The position numbers and the translations under genes are program-made. DNA of 64,000 nt from the NCBI RefSeq assembly GCF_000002235.5, contig NW_022145520.1:2394501-2458500 (forward strand), read 5' to 3'. The notes under the pieces were generated by a model. It had not been told where the DNA came from. It was given only the letters and a program-made list of their open reading frames with translations, and ran no database searches. Of this stretch, positions 21,730 through 34,350 are shown in pieces. The stretch comes from Strongylocentrotus purpuratus. Its lineage: Eukaryota > Echinodermata > Echinoidea > Camarodonta > Strongylocentrotidae. Each line of letters opens with the position of its first letter. Within the stretch, counting starts at the first letter, position 1.

Positions 21730-22492
21730 CCCTATTTAGCCCGGGCTATTTTGAAACTGCATAGCCCAGGGGGGGGCTTCTCAGGCCCCCCCCTGTGATC
21801 TCGGCCGTGAAATGCCCGATCGCCGCGAAAATTTGCATACATGTCAAGTGAAGTGTATAGAATACTATGGTAATTTCAATTTTTTTGAAAAATTCACTCA
21901 TTTGCATATTTATGGTAATTTATGCAAATAAGGTCATTAAATTCACATTTTTGCCCATAAATCAGACATTATTCATATTTAAGCATTCTTTCTCACTACA
22001 TATATTTGTTAGACCATTTGGAATAATAATACAACACAAAAATTTGAAAAACCAGGGTTATTCCTTATGTTATCTATTGTTTTGATAATTTCTTATGTAT
22101 TTCTTTGTTTTTTTAACTTATGTATTTTATTGTTTTTGTTGTTTTATTTCATTTCCAACTATAATTCAACTATTTTGACCCCAAAATAAACACCTAAAAT
22201 CTAAACAAGACCAAATAACCAATGTTTTACCTCTTTATTTGAAAAATGAGATTTCCATATGTTTTGTACACAAATCACAAAAATGAGCGATTTTCGGGCT
22301 GACATGCGAAGACAAAAGGACACGTGACTTTGTAATGGTAGGTCCGATTTTCGAAAAATTTCTTTCAAAAGTTGCGCAAGACTCGAAAGAAAAAAGTCAC
22401 AAAATTTCAGTGCAAGATTTTCTTGCGTTAAAAAATTATCGCGAAAAATGTCGAGGGGGGGGCTTCTCAAGCCCCCCCCGGGCTAAATAGGG
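21730..22492. mobile_element. piggyBac-type MITE with TTAA target duplication
   Basis: Both ends read CCCTATTTAGCCCGGG inward, a 16 bp perfect terminal inverted repeat. They are followed by G-run/GCTTCTCA/C-run hairpins. TTAA flanks the element at 21726-21729 and 22493-22496, and the left arm (about 18084) shows the empty site with a single TTAA. TTAA duplication and a CCCT start are the known hallmarks of piggyBac. There is no transposase inside, so it is non-autonomous. Confidence 0.88.
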
Positions 22493-22845
22493 TTAAAAGA
22501 CAATCAGTCTACTTAAAATGCACACACATTTGAACATACGGGACTAGATCTAGGCCTATGATTTACTAAAGTTGGATCTCGGCCCACTCTCATTACGTCG
22601 TATTATCAGCTTTATTAGTCATAAAAATGAATAACCACAAACTTTGGTTTTCTTACCGTACAAATGATACTGGATTGGAAGAAAATCACTGCAGAATAGC
22701 GGACTATGTACAAGATTATGATGTTGATTCGATACGAATCCCGTTGTTTGCAACAGGACAGCTGATCACGGCGAAGGTGAAAATGGACTAGAATTATGTC
22801 CCGGCATGCTTTGCGATGAAACAACCGTGAAGGCACGTATTGATC

Positions 22846-24330
22846 AAGGCGCACCTAGTTTACATGCAGATAACCATGTCAGTCGCTGTGCGTAACAGTG
22901 TCTGCACTGTGAGACTAGGCTGAGCGCACTCTGCATAGGCTACGAACACACCCTTCTTCTTTGTAAGGTTTTATTTGGGAGTCATGACTATTTTTTGCCA
23001 GACACGGACAGAGCTAGGCTCTGCTCCAGGCTTTCCGATGATGAGTGGGGCAGCATCATTTTCTTTGCTTGATCGCGTGTTCTTATTTTAGCAACATGGT
23101 TAGCACATCATGGAAGGTAAGAAGGACACCCCCCCTCCTGTTTCGGGGCTGGACTAGGGACCTGGGCATACATCTAGTTTCACGAACTGTCATAAATACA
23201 AGTTCACCGACATCCCTTTGAAACGCGTGTTAAGTCCACAAAATAAAATAGTCATCTGTTAAGTTCTGTGCTTAAAACTGATGGATGCGTTTCAATGGGT
23301 TGTCGAAGAACTACTTATGACGGCTTCGTGAAACGCTACCCAGTACATGAGTAAGCCAGCTTATATCACTGACTAGTAGTTTGCAGGCACAACGCCTTGT
23401 CAGTCGTCGTCCGTAATAGTGTCTGCAAAATGAGACTACAATGGACTGTAGATGTGCAGCCAGAAAATGAGAGAGAGATAGTCTAGGCTGTGTTTGAATA
23501 CATATATCAGACTGCAATGAAATTTTTGGGGTCTTTTTACCAGGCTGTTGCAGCAAAATATCACAAAATATAACATGATCTAAGTAAGTAAATTAAGAAA
23601 AGTAAGTTTGCAGTTCTGTCTTACTGCGGATATGCAGAGTATTTGCAGATTGTAGGAATCTTTGATTATAATAATAATATTCATAATAATAAGGAAAGGT
23701 TTGTGGATGCAATAAAAAAAAATTATTCAAAACGTTTGGTCACAAAGTAATGTAAGTTTGCTGCAGAAAAATTGCATATTGAAATGTCAAATTAGAGTCG
23801 GTGCTTGCAGGCTAATGCCTAACTTCAACGTTGTACTAACCCTAACCCAAACCAAACCCTAAACATAACCTAAAATCCAAATAGGCAGCTAAACTAACAT
23901 ATTCAAATGTAATGCATTACTTTTTTGTTTAACAAAGGTTGTTCTTCAAAACATGAAAGTGTGTCGAGTTTGACCGACATAGCAACAAGTAATGTATGGG
24001 GTTATCAGGCGGTGGAGGCGAGGCATGCATGAAATAAACATGAAGTGGATTAGTCGTATTGCTTTATGTGGATAGAGGATTATGTGTGCCCCAAGTGAAT
24101 GGCGAACAAAAGGAAAATAAAGAAGAGGATAAAAGAGAGGAAAGGCTGGAGACAAAGAGAAGTTCACGCACCCTCTTCCACACACGATCACCCCAACCGA
24201 AGGCTTTGTTCGTTTACATTTCATTTAGTTTAGTTTGATTATTTGTTTTAACTGACTACTAAGAACATGCTTGTCAGTAAGCAACCAGGGTACATACGGC
24301 TTTAAGTCATTTCCAATGAACTTGGTAATG
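22846..24330. other. No gene seen; low-level repeats
   Basis: It contains a short direct repeat around TCAGTCG..CGTAA.AGTGTCTGCA (about 22877 and 23399) and a small telomere-like CCCTAACC/ACCCTAAAC patch at about 23838-23880. No conserved coding sequence was recognised. Confidence 0.5.
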
Positions 24331-24358
24331 AGGATTAATGCCTTACCAAAGGGCACTA

Positions 24359-24430
24359 GCGCATTGACTCGGTTTCGAACCCGGGACCTCCCGGTTACAA
24401 GACCACTGCTCTACCACTGTGCCATCGCGT
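24359..24430 (-). mobile_element. tRNA-derived SINE head (tRNA-Thr-like)
   Basis: On the minus strand it has a perfect Pol III A box TGGCACAGTGG (24424-24414) and B box GGTTCGAAACC (24381-24371), at tRNA spacing. A CTTGTAA anticodon-like loop would read TGT (Thr). The acceptor stem does not pair properly and there is no CCA context, so I call it a SINE head, not a working tRNA. The body may extend through the segment at 24250-24358. Confidence 0.7.
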
Positions 24431-24452
24431 TTCCTTTACATATAGACCGGTG

Positions 24453-27400
24453 ACACAAATGCCTCACCACGGCTGAATCCTCGCTTACACCATTGTACAA
24501 CCCCAAATAGACGGGTAGGCCTATACGACAAAAATACAAATATTAATCTTCATCACATGCACCATCAGAGGATTTGCCAAATGTGCACCCCTTGCACCGG
24601 TTTACTTACATCAAATGGTATGCATACTATTTGAACGAAGGAAGGTCTTGGCAACCTTAAAGCTTGTCCGAGCCTTCCCCGACATAGCTGCAATTAATGT
24701 ATGCAGACTGGATTTCAAATACAGAGGTTTATTCAATAGAATAACTTGTCACTATGTCCCAGGAAAGGATTAATTGGATCTTATCTGTAAAAACGATCTC
24801 ATAAACATTCAAGAAATCAATACCCTTCCACTTTTGATACTATGTTGTATATCATTATTCCCATATCAATGATATTTGAAAATAAATACATGAAATGAAA
24901 GAAGTAAAACAAAATATATGAAATTTTGACTACGTAATACATCATTGTAATGTTTGGATGGAATACGCTATCGAAGTTACCTTAGGTCAATTTTTCGCAT
25001 TGCGATCGCGTTTGAATGAAAAATAAAAATCTACGTAGTTTTTATTTATTTCTGATATTTATACAGGGTGGCACATAATTTGATGGTCTTCCACTAGGCC
25101 CTGTTTGGTAAGAATTAAAAAAATAACAGCATCAAAAACAAAATAGATAAATACACAAGCGTATAAACAGGTAAAACACAAATTAATTGGTATCCCCATG
25201 AAACATTGATCATTCACGAATTATCCTTGATCATTTACAAGAAATAGGTGAATGGAATTTTCAAATTAAATAGGAAATACTTAAAAAACAAAAACAACTA
25301 AAGAATAGATGATAACCACGTATTTTAAAGAAAGAAGAAAAAAATGATTGAAAGTGTTCATTTTATAATCCGATATTGGCTTAACACACGGGATACCAAA
25401 ATTGTTATATACATATTTACATTCAATTGCTCTTTAATTAATACACTTAGGTTGTGTACAAAAAATGGATTCATTACATGTATGAATACATGATATAACG
25501 ACCATGTAAACCAAATTTAATAATTTTGCAAATAGGAAAAATAGGTTAGCTGCCTTCGACCCCCCCCCCCCCCAAGTTCACTTACACGTCATCTACAGGT
25601 AACAGGACTTTTAGAGCATGTTTAAAACAGTTCAAAGTAGGTGACATTTTGACAGAACTTTCAAGTTGGTTCCATACTCTAAGTGTACTGATAAAATACA
25701 CGGTGGCTCTTAAATGAAATTTCAAATACAAGAGTGTAAAAGCAAATTACTAATTAGAAAGTAATAGTAGTAATAAGCTTTATTTTCATGTATTCCTGGA
25801 CTCTAAACTCACTTAATAGTTATAATCACCCATAGTATTTCTACATATACAACACATTTCATACCTTTTCTCCGGGGGAAGGGTTGGGATCATCAAAGCT
25901 TAAAATCAATCTTAAAATCCAATATTGAGATCGAAAATCGAGTTAAGTTGATGAAACACCGCCGGTCTTTAGCATGTTAAATGACAGTTCATATGAATAA
26001 ATATTTTTAATGGAATAAAGCAGGGACGCGGAGCGTGTCTAAAAGTGCGGGGGCTGAGCAAGCTCGGCCCGGAGGCTCGGTTCAGGAAGAAAAAAACATT
26101 CAAGGTGGTTTGTTGGGGGATGCAAGACCCGGGGAACGCAACATTAAAGGGAACATAAAGAGGGGAAGATCAACCTTTGCATTCTGCCGAGGCGCACTTT
26201 GACAAATTAGATTAGCCAGACACCACCCCCCCCCCCATCTCTCTCTGGCTCCCGGCTTTAGTGGCCGATGTTGCAGCCTACAGCGTAGTTCATGCAATCG
26301 ATTACTTGTCGATATCGTCAATATGAAGTCGATCTGTAATGTCAACAAACTTTACGTGAACTTAATGTCAACAAACTTTTTACGTACGCTATGTTTTATT
26401 ACGTCACAATACCGTCTAGACAGGTACGCGCACTGACCTATAAATAGTACACTCTGCGCGATGCGCGCAGTGTGATGATGTAAATAGAGAGAGGTCGTGG
26501 TGTCTTCGACCTTGACCCATTTCTAAGCCCACGGAGTAGGGCTAGGCCTAGACTAGGTCTTGGAATAAATAATACGTATGCAGAAATCCTCTCGTGTTTG
26601 TTGGAATCGAGTCTCAAAATTCAAATCAGATTTGAATTTTCCGTTCTTTAATCAGTTGGTATTCGTCTTTGAACTGTCGTTAACAGTTAACAAAGAACAT
26701 AACAACTACAGCATTTATTAATTGGTTTATTCATTTGTTTGTTAATTTATCCAATTATTTAGTAATTTATTTATTTATACATTAACTTATTTATGAATAT
26801 TTATCTATAATAAATTTGTTTACCAAAAAGGTTACATTATAATTCAGCATAACAATAAGTATACATTTGGCTAGCCAACGTCTATAGGCAAGAGCTAGTT
26901 AAAGTTTACCCCGTTCAGTACACCATTTATGACGATAAATAAATCAATAAGATTAACCATTGAATATTCCATTTTTCAAAGATTTTATTTTAACAGATGG
27001 TTCTGCATTTATTGAAAAATAACATGTGACAATTGAAATACACAAAAAAAAAAATACTATAGGCCTAAATTATAATTGAAAACTTGAAAGTACGGAGGTA
27101 AATCAAAGAATCAAAATAAATGCAGAGGCCAACTATCATAAGCATGAATGCTTGAGTAAACAGGATACAATTATAAAACTCAAACATTATACACACTGTG
27201 TACATTAAAACTGTTTACACAAGCTAATCGAAATATGTAATAATAGTTCTATTCATGTGGCAGAAAATTTACAATAAATGCATCATTAACTGTTATCAAA
27301 TTATATTCCTCTAGAGATCCTATTTAAATCACTTGAGTGTGACAAATTAGCTTCTTTTACACAAACCCTGGTGTAATACATCGACACATTTCTTTAAACT

Positions 27401-28330
27401 AAGATTTATTCCATGTAGCTTCTTTTACTATTTAAATATGATATTAGCTGATGACAATATGAAACGTAGGAAGCTGTATATTGTGTAAATTCCTATATCG
27501 TCATGTAGACGACGAATATTAAATCTCTCTCTTTCTCTCTCTCTGTCTCCCTCTCCCTTCTCCCCCTCTCTCTATCCCTTTGACAGGAAAATAAACAGGA
27601 CTTTGCCCCCTAAAAATGGAAACTATGTACAAATGGCTACCCTTGCTACTATTTGTCAATTTGGCCCAGGGTTTTTTATTCCCTTTTTAGAAAGAGAGAA
27701 AAACAACCCTTGATCCGACTTTTATCAAAGAAATTGATGACCTAAGCCAATGACATACAATTCAATGCTTAGTCAACTTCCCTATTGGAGGATACTTACC
27801 ATTTAACTTGTCTTTTTCAAAAAGACAGCATACAAAGCATATTTTCCTTCTAATTTATAGCTTGAATAATCAACTAATAACCAAGGACCAAGGCTTGCTA
27901 TAACTGTTATAGAATCATGGACATGATATTACTTTAATATAGAAAAAGGAAAGATGTCGAGGTCAATTCTGGCTTATTAGTTTGCATTTTGTGAGGATGA
28001 CGCCATGTCATCTTGTTTGTCATACAAACTGGTACACCTTGATGAGCCTAGTCTACAGCTCAATACCTTTGTAGACGTTATTGGGGCGTTACCACAACCA
28101 GGGATTCCAAAGACTACTAGTATATAGCTATATGGTAGTCTGCAAGCAAAGACCCTAATTTGACACTTTATCAAAAAATCATTGTGCCTTGAGAAGCCTA
28201 GCCCAGCTACCTACTGGTTGTGTCAGGAGCAGCTACAGTACATGGCCTATGGTAGTCTTATAGTGCAGACTCACTTTTACGACCGACCAGGATTTGTGCT
28301 TGCAGGCTAGCTATAGGGAGTAGTTCCAAC
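24453..28330. other. Gene-free AT-rich region
   Basis: Long stretches have stops in all frames. It includes C-runs (25560-25574, 26224-26234), a 26 bp direct repeat with TAATGTCAACAAACTTT (about 26336 and 26362) and A/T-rich simple sequence. Nothing conserved was recognised. Confidence 0.5.
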
Positions 28331-28335
28331 CCCTC

Positions 28336-28336
<1 letters not shown>

Positions 28337-28374
<38 letters not shown>

Positions 28375-28391
28375 GTCTCTGTCTCTCTCTC

Positions 28392-28480
<89 letters not shown>

Positions 28481-28500
28481 TCTCTCTCTCTCTCTCTCTC
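28337..28500. repeat. (CT)n microsatellite
   Basis: A long CT tract with rare G and C-run interruptions. The open frame on the opposite strand that reads as Arg-Glu repeats is an artefact of it. Confidence 0.95.
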
Positions 28501-29629
28501 CTTGTGATATTGCTCTCTCTCCCCTCGCTCCTCTATCTCCGCCATTTCTTCAAAGATAGATGGCCCAGAGACATTTGGATGGTGAAAAAATATTTGTAAG
28601 AAGAAATAAGAGCATAAGATTTTAAAGAGCTATTAGTGTGTTGATGTTTATAAACTATATTCGATTTTAAACGCATTAAAACAAGATATATTAAATTCAT
28701 CAAATGATGCATGGTGTATCACCGTCTGGAAAGTACCTTCGCAAACAGGTACAGGTCTAAAACTATTTGAACACATTTTAAATACTCAGCTTTGTTGTGC
28801 CCTGGTAAGAACCTGGAACACATATATGTATCATCTTGTCACAAATTTTTAAAAATAATTTGTTTATTCTGCGTTGTAGACTAAAGCTCAACGCAACTGC
28901 AATCCGTAGTCGGTATAAAGTAGAAGATTGTAGCAATTTTTCTCAAAAACCAATATTTGTATCATACAAATCGACCGACAATAATCAACACGTCAATAAT
29001 TCTTATCAAATTATGTACGACGATGGCTTGACCATAAATCTCGTCCGTTCCATTCACATTATTAGTAAGGAAAAAATGGCAAACCGAGTATGAACTTGCA
29101 GACTATTATTGTTACAACTCTGCGGTGGACTCCTGTCGTTCACGTGTACGTGGATGACTGAGCTTGGCCGTGAGCTTATCTAGAGAAAAGTTTAGTCTGA
29201 TAACGCAGGATTTAAATCATTTCTAAATCGTCATGTTGTAATAATGTTTACACTTTCTGTTCATCTTCGGAATAAACCTAGAGATTTAGATGATGAAAAC
29301 ATAATATCAATAAAGCTCCGATGGATGTGTAACACTGAATACAGATTAGTATTCCCATTTCCCAAAAGGAATCAACAGTTTAGGGCGCGTGTTTATTGTT
29401 TTTGTTTAATTGTTGTTGTATAATTTCTCTTCTATTTTCGAGAAAGTCTTGGCAGATGTATAAATTTGTCTTTCAGGGTTTTCAAGTTCATGGGATAAAA
29501 CCAAAGTTTCTCTTTGATAAAACTAGCTAATCCTGGAGAAAGAGAGGAGATACACCTGTAAGCAGAATGTTTTGACTGTGGGGCGCATGTGCCATCAAAA
29601 TGTGCCCAAAATATAATGGCGAAAAATAA

Positions 29630-29647
29630 AGAGAGAGATAGATAGAT

Positions 29648-29706
<59 letters not shown>

Positions 29707-29744
29707 GTGGGGGTGAGGGGGCAGGGAGAGACACAGAGAGAAAG

Positions 29745-29795
<51 letters not shown>

Positions 29796-29833
29796 GAGAG
29801 GGGGTAGGAAGAGAGAGAGAGTGAGAGGGGGGA

Positions 29834-29878
<45 letters not shown>

Positions 29879-29940
29879 AGGGAGAGGGAGAAGGAGAGGG
29901 GAAGAGGAGGAGGAGGAGGAGGAGGAGGAGGAGGAGAGCT
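29630..29940. repeat. (GA)n, (AT)n and (GGA)n compound microsatellite
   Basis: Purine-only sequence runs for about 300 bases: (GA)n at 29650-29703, (AT)n at 29745-29762, more (GA)n, then about ten GGA units at 29908-29935. It has strong triplex/H-DNA potential. No gene is present. Confidence 0.95.
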
Positions 29941-31189
29941 CGAGAGACGGCTAGATCCCGATTCTCTCGTGTGTTATGTACTTTAATAGTATAGGGTCGC
30001 TTCTCCTCCCCCATCCCTCTTTTATGGATATGCCATCGCTACGCCACTACCGCACTAATTTGACCGGCTGCAGGTTCGTCGTCAGGGCATTAGGAGTGTT
30101 GCGACTTTCACAGTTGTCATTGTAAAAATGTTTTACAGCCGACATTTTCTTTTGCCTCCTTATCTAGAAAATGGCTGGAGAAAATGGGCCTTATCCTTTG
30201 TTGGTGACAAATCGACATTATTATATAATATATATAGCGTCCAGGTCCAGCTCATCTCAATCATATTGTGATTTATACTTCTATCGCGAAGTTCACATTT
30301 TCTTACAGAACTTTGCACATATGATGAGTATAAGGCACAGATGGGGGCTTCATTTTTTTTTTTTTTTTATATAAAAGGGATCACCAATCACCATCGATAT
30401 TCAAAACAAAACAAAACATCACAAATATCAAAGAGAGCGTAAAGCGAACGAGCTCGGGAGCGTACTATGGGATTCGTGCAGGGATTCATTCGTATAATAT
30501 TTCCAATCTCTGCTCCTTCTATTTTCTTCATTCACCATGTCCTTCTTCTTCATCTCTTTCTCGCTCTCTCTCTCTCTCTCTCTCCCTCTCTCTCTCTCTC
30601 TTCTTGTAAGGGTGGGCGTGTACCCTCTGTTTATACGCAGGTGATAAAAACAAAAACATCGATTATATTGTTATAATATGTTCACTTTTTATTAAAGGCA
30701 AAGAACTACAAAATCAAGAATGATTTCTAAATAATGACTTACAATACACGAGTCCAAGAAATAAGAATTGCCTATAATATATATCCTGTGGTAAATATGT
30801 GGTAAATAAATAAATTTACATTATATAATGGGGGAATTCATACATCAGCAGAGAAAGGGTGATGAGAATGCAACTTGATATCCAAGTAGTTATATATAAA
30901 ATAGGTAAACACTTGTGATAAAAACAACAATAACCAATGGATACAAAAAACTTTTCTTGAGTATTTCTAATTTAAGAAACCAAATAAGTTCGTAAGATAC
31001 AGGAGTAGATAGGATAGGACGTTGGCCGTTTGAAACAACTTACTGTTTGTGACTTATCACTGCAATTCATTGCTTTGCCCTCCTTTTATGAAGAAATACG
31101 AAAGATGTCTACATTTCATTTATTTCTTGTAAATCTTCATTGATTTCAACTCTTTGAGTACATATAATTATGTTTCATCTCTTTCTATT

Positions 31190-31461
31190 CACGGAGATCA
31201 TCCCATAACATTACCGTACGCCAATGTACCGCAGTACTTTTCACATCGGTTCACGCATGCGCACACTGTGTTACATTCGAGGGTACAGATCCAGACGGGT
31301 TTCCCGCGATAGAAGGCAGGGCATAGATGTACCACTCCCTATGTTTCGGCCTTATCACTGAATTTTGGAATACATTTTCGTGGAGAAATCTTCGATTATT
31401 CGCATGAATTTGGCCGGTATATTACTAGGGAAGCTACGGTGTATATAAAAACTATATACAG
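31190..31461 (+). promoter_or_regulatory. Candidate G beta gene promoter and 5' UTR exon 1
   Basis: This is a CpG-richer patch in an AT-rich neighbourhood. It contains CCAAT (about 31221) and an NRF1-like CACGCATGCGCA at 31252-31263. It ends with a strong donor CAG|GTAAGT whose last exon base is 31461. The next plus-strand coding gene is the G beta subunit, whose first coding exon lacks an obvious promoter, so I infer that this is its leader. The transcription start is not defined. Confidence 0.45.
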
Positions 31462-33879
31462 GTAAGTGCCATCTTTTAAATTTTCATAAAATTGTACGGA
31501 ACCATAATTTTAAGGGTTATTTTGAACGGTAGACATTGTCAATTGATACATACATTATCCTGTGGGAAGTGTATATTGAGTATGTGAAGGTGTACTGTCA
31601 CTATGCAGTGCGATGTACACTGGCCCCATAGCCCGCCAGCTAACCGTAGACAAGGGAGGACATACATGTCAATGTAGCAGGCCTGTGGAAGTTCCGTGTT
31701 TTGGGAGGCATCGGTTTATCATCAGTGCTATTTGGATTATACACATCTGCAGCTATTCGGTATGAGACATAGTTTGATGCTTGTATCAAATAAATTCATG
31801 TGCAGGGGTATCTCAGCTAAAATTTGTCTGTATTTAGGCAGTATTGTGGGATGTAATGACTCTGAATGTGATCTGTGTGCATGAGTGGTGTGTGTGCAAT
31901 TGTGTATGACTGGACCAGAGGCGGTAGTAACCTTGCAAACTGTATCATGTTTACGTGCATTGTGGTTATATTTGCAAATTTATTTCATTTTGTGTTCCAT
32001 CAAATGTGAGATCCTTTTCTTTAGCTTGACAAGACCTCTCATTTATTTTTATTAGCTTACACAAAATTGTGTATCCACCGGTGAACTATTTCAAAATGGC
32101 TGCCAAGTGTCATGAACAGTTTTCATGTTAATGTGTAGAATACAGATTCTGTATTAAATATGTCTGACAAATTCATTTGAGCTCTATTTACTAAAGTCCA
32201 TATTCAATTTATTAAATGTATCAAAATGTATCATGAAACTTAATGCTTGTTTAGGAGGTTAGTAGATATTGTACAGACAGTCAGTGCATGAATGTTTGCA
32301 GTCCTGTGACCTGTCACATAAACAGCAGTGACAACAAAATGTGTTAAAATTTAGAATTTTGAAAAGAGATCCTGTTTGATATTTATTGTGCTTGTGAACC
32401 TTTTTCTTTGCAATCACACTAAAAACAAAATAGTACGCACATCGCCCTGGAATATTTTAATCTGCTTCTTGTGTAAGCAAATCTGAATAATTTGATTTTG
32501 TTACCCATTTGATTTTACTACTTAATTTCAAAATTATGCTACTACAGGATTTTACATTTATACATGATATTTCATCATCATTATGATATGCATTCCCACT
32601 CTCATCCATTTGCATACTTTAAAAACCCTGTTCTAATATTTTGATAAATGTAAATCTTTTTTTCTTATTTGTAAGTAGATGAATAAATTGCATATTGATG
32701 AGCTTCTCTTGTTTACTTTTGTTGTTTGTTTTTTATTTGGATGTGTGAGTGTGAGTGAGAACATTGTGACACTTGTTTAAGGTTTCTAAGACGGAAGACA
32801 TTTTAAAAGGGGCAGTCATTGAGATACATGTAACACTTAAGTTAGGGTGCAGAATCTCAATACAATACAGTACATGATTTTGTAAAATCCAAACTAAAAC
32901 ATACACCCTCCCTTTCTGAATAGAAATGCTGAGTAAATTCAGCAGCCAAAGTCAGACTTATTTCTGAAAACTAAATTTGAAACAAAGGAAGACAAAACAT
33001 TTTGGATTGCAAATGAGACAAAGAGCTCTGTACAAAAAATAAAAGAATTGGATTTTTTTTTACTCTGACAAATATGGAACATGTCAGGGTGGTTCACTTT
33101 GTTCAACAGAGACCTACCAATGAAAAGAAACGAGCAAAAATGATAAAACAGAATTCCAAGACCTGTCAAATCTGTCAACTGCACATATCCAAGTTATAAA
33201 AAGATTACGAAAAACACTAATTAGGCCTACTACTCGCACTCTGCCAAATGCTAATTGCATTCATGTAGGCTACAGTGTGTAGGGGAGGGGGTGCATCTTT
33301 GTTTAGGAATTAGGATGTCATCATGCAATGGTGACAAACCCTCAAATTAACAATGCTCTTTGTACCTCATTAAAACATGTAGGAGAGCAGTTCTTAACAA
33401 AGCTTAAAGGGGGGACAAGCATCCAAATATTTTGCTCTGAAATGTTTTGACAATGAGCTTCAAATACCTAATACTACTGTCAAGATAAGTTTGAAGTTGT
33501 AACTAAAGGAAAAGAAAATGTATTCACCCATACACACATGAAAAATCTTGCCATTATTTTCCATGCCAAACTAAAAAAGTTTAGTGACCCCATGGCCTTT
33601 GATTTGACCTGGAAATTCACTTCATAGGGATTTGAGATGAAATTGAGAATTTTTTTTAAATGTATACCTCAAAGATGTACGGTAAAAGATTTGAAATATA
33701 TTTGTGTAAATTTGGCAAAACAGTTTTTAAGTTTTGGTTTGATCAACTCCAGAATTTACATGACAATGCCCATTGTGCATGACATCTACACTGTACCATT
33801 CCACAACTTCTCATTGAGCAAGGTCTTTTGTATGACACTGGATCAAAAGGGCATTTTTGGAATGGCAGGTGTGATGCAT

Positions 33880-34350
33880 ACAGAGCTGCCGACTAGTACG
33901 ATTTTATCATATTTCGTACAATTATACTTCCTCTTAAAAATATGATTTTTCAATACACAAAAAACAAAAAAAATATTTTCCAAAATTTTGAAATTTGCTT
34001 GTGTATTTTTGTGTGTGTGCCATTTTCAATGGCCAAAATTCCCCATTTTTTCCTGTAATGTATCCTACAAGCATCTCACATAGGCAATTTGTGGATGTTC
34101 ATTGAACACACCAGTCATGACGAAATCAAGCATATATTCAACCAATGGTCCATAAAAATACATTGGTTCCTTAAACGAGAATTCATGACAAACTCTTGCA
34201 TATTCAACAAAATGCTTGTAAAATGAACTCGTGCTTAAATCTTCAATGTCAACGAACACAGTCTAAAAGAAAAAGTACTTGTCGATCAAAAAACAGGATT
34301 TTTATTTTAAAAATTAGACTTTTTGGGGAAAATGGGGTTGGCAGCTCTGT
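33880..34350. mobile_element. Possible MITE with ACAGAGCTGCC ends
   Basis: ACAGAGCTGCC at the left recurs inverted as GGCAGCTCTGT at the right. The interior is AT-rich and non-coding. The terminal repeat is only about 11-13 bp, so the call is tentative. Confidence 0.5.

Larger units (their letters stand above)
20575..22845 (-). repeat. Right arm of large inverted duplication
   Basis: It is the inverted partner of 17732-18800. It is longer because of two insertions, 21061-21456 and 21730-22492, each absent at the matching point in the left arm. The outer boundary is at TTGATCAAGGCGC, where the left flank reads GGCGCC, so the homology ends within a few bases of there. Confidence 0.88.

Noticed and set aside
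23838..23880. Interstitial telomere repeat
   Set aside because: There are only a few imperfect CCCTAA-like units, too short and degenerate to claim.
24359..24430. Functional tRNA-Thr gene
   Set aside because: The Pol III boxes are good, but the acceptor stem does not pair and the T stem is imperfect. A SINE is more likely.
28258..28545. 95-residue frame of Arg-Glu repeats
   Set aside because: It is the translation of the (CT)n microsatellite and has no other content.
29595..30014. 139-residue Leu-Ser rich frame
   Set aside because: It is produced by the GA/GGA compound microsatellite.
31442..31452. TATATAAAAA as a TATA box
   Set aside because: It lies about 10-20 bases before the strong donor at 31461, too close to leave a leader exon of useful size.
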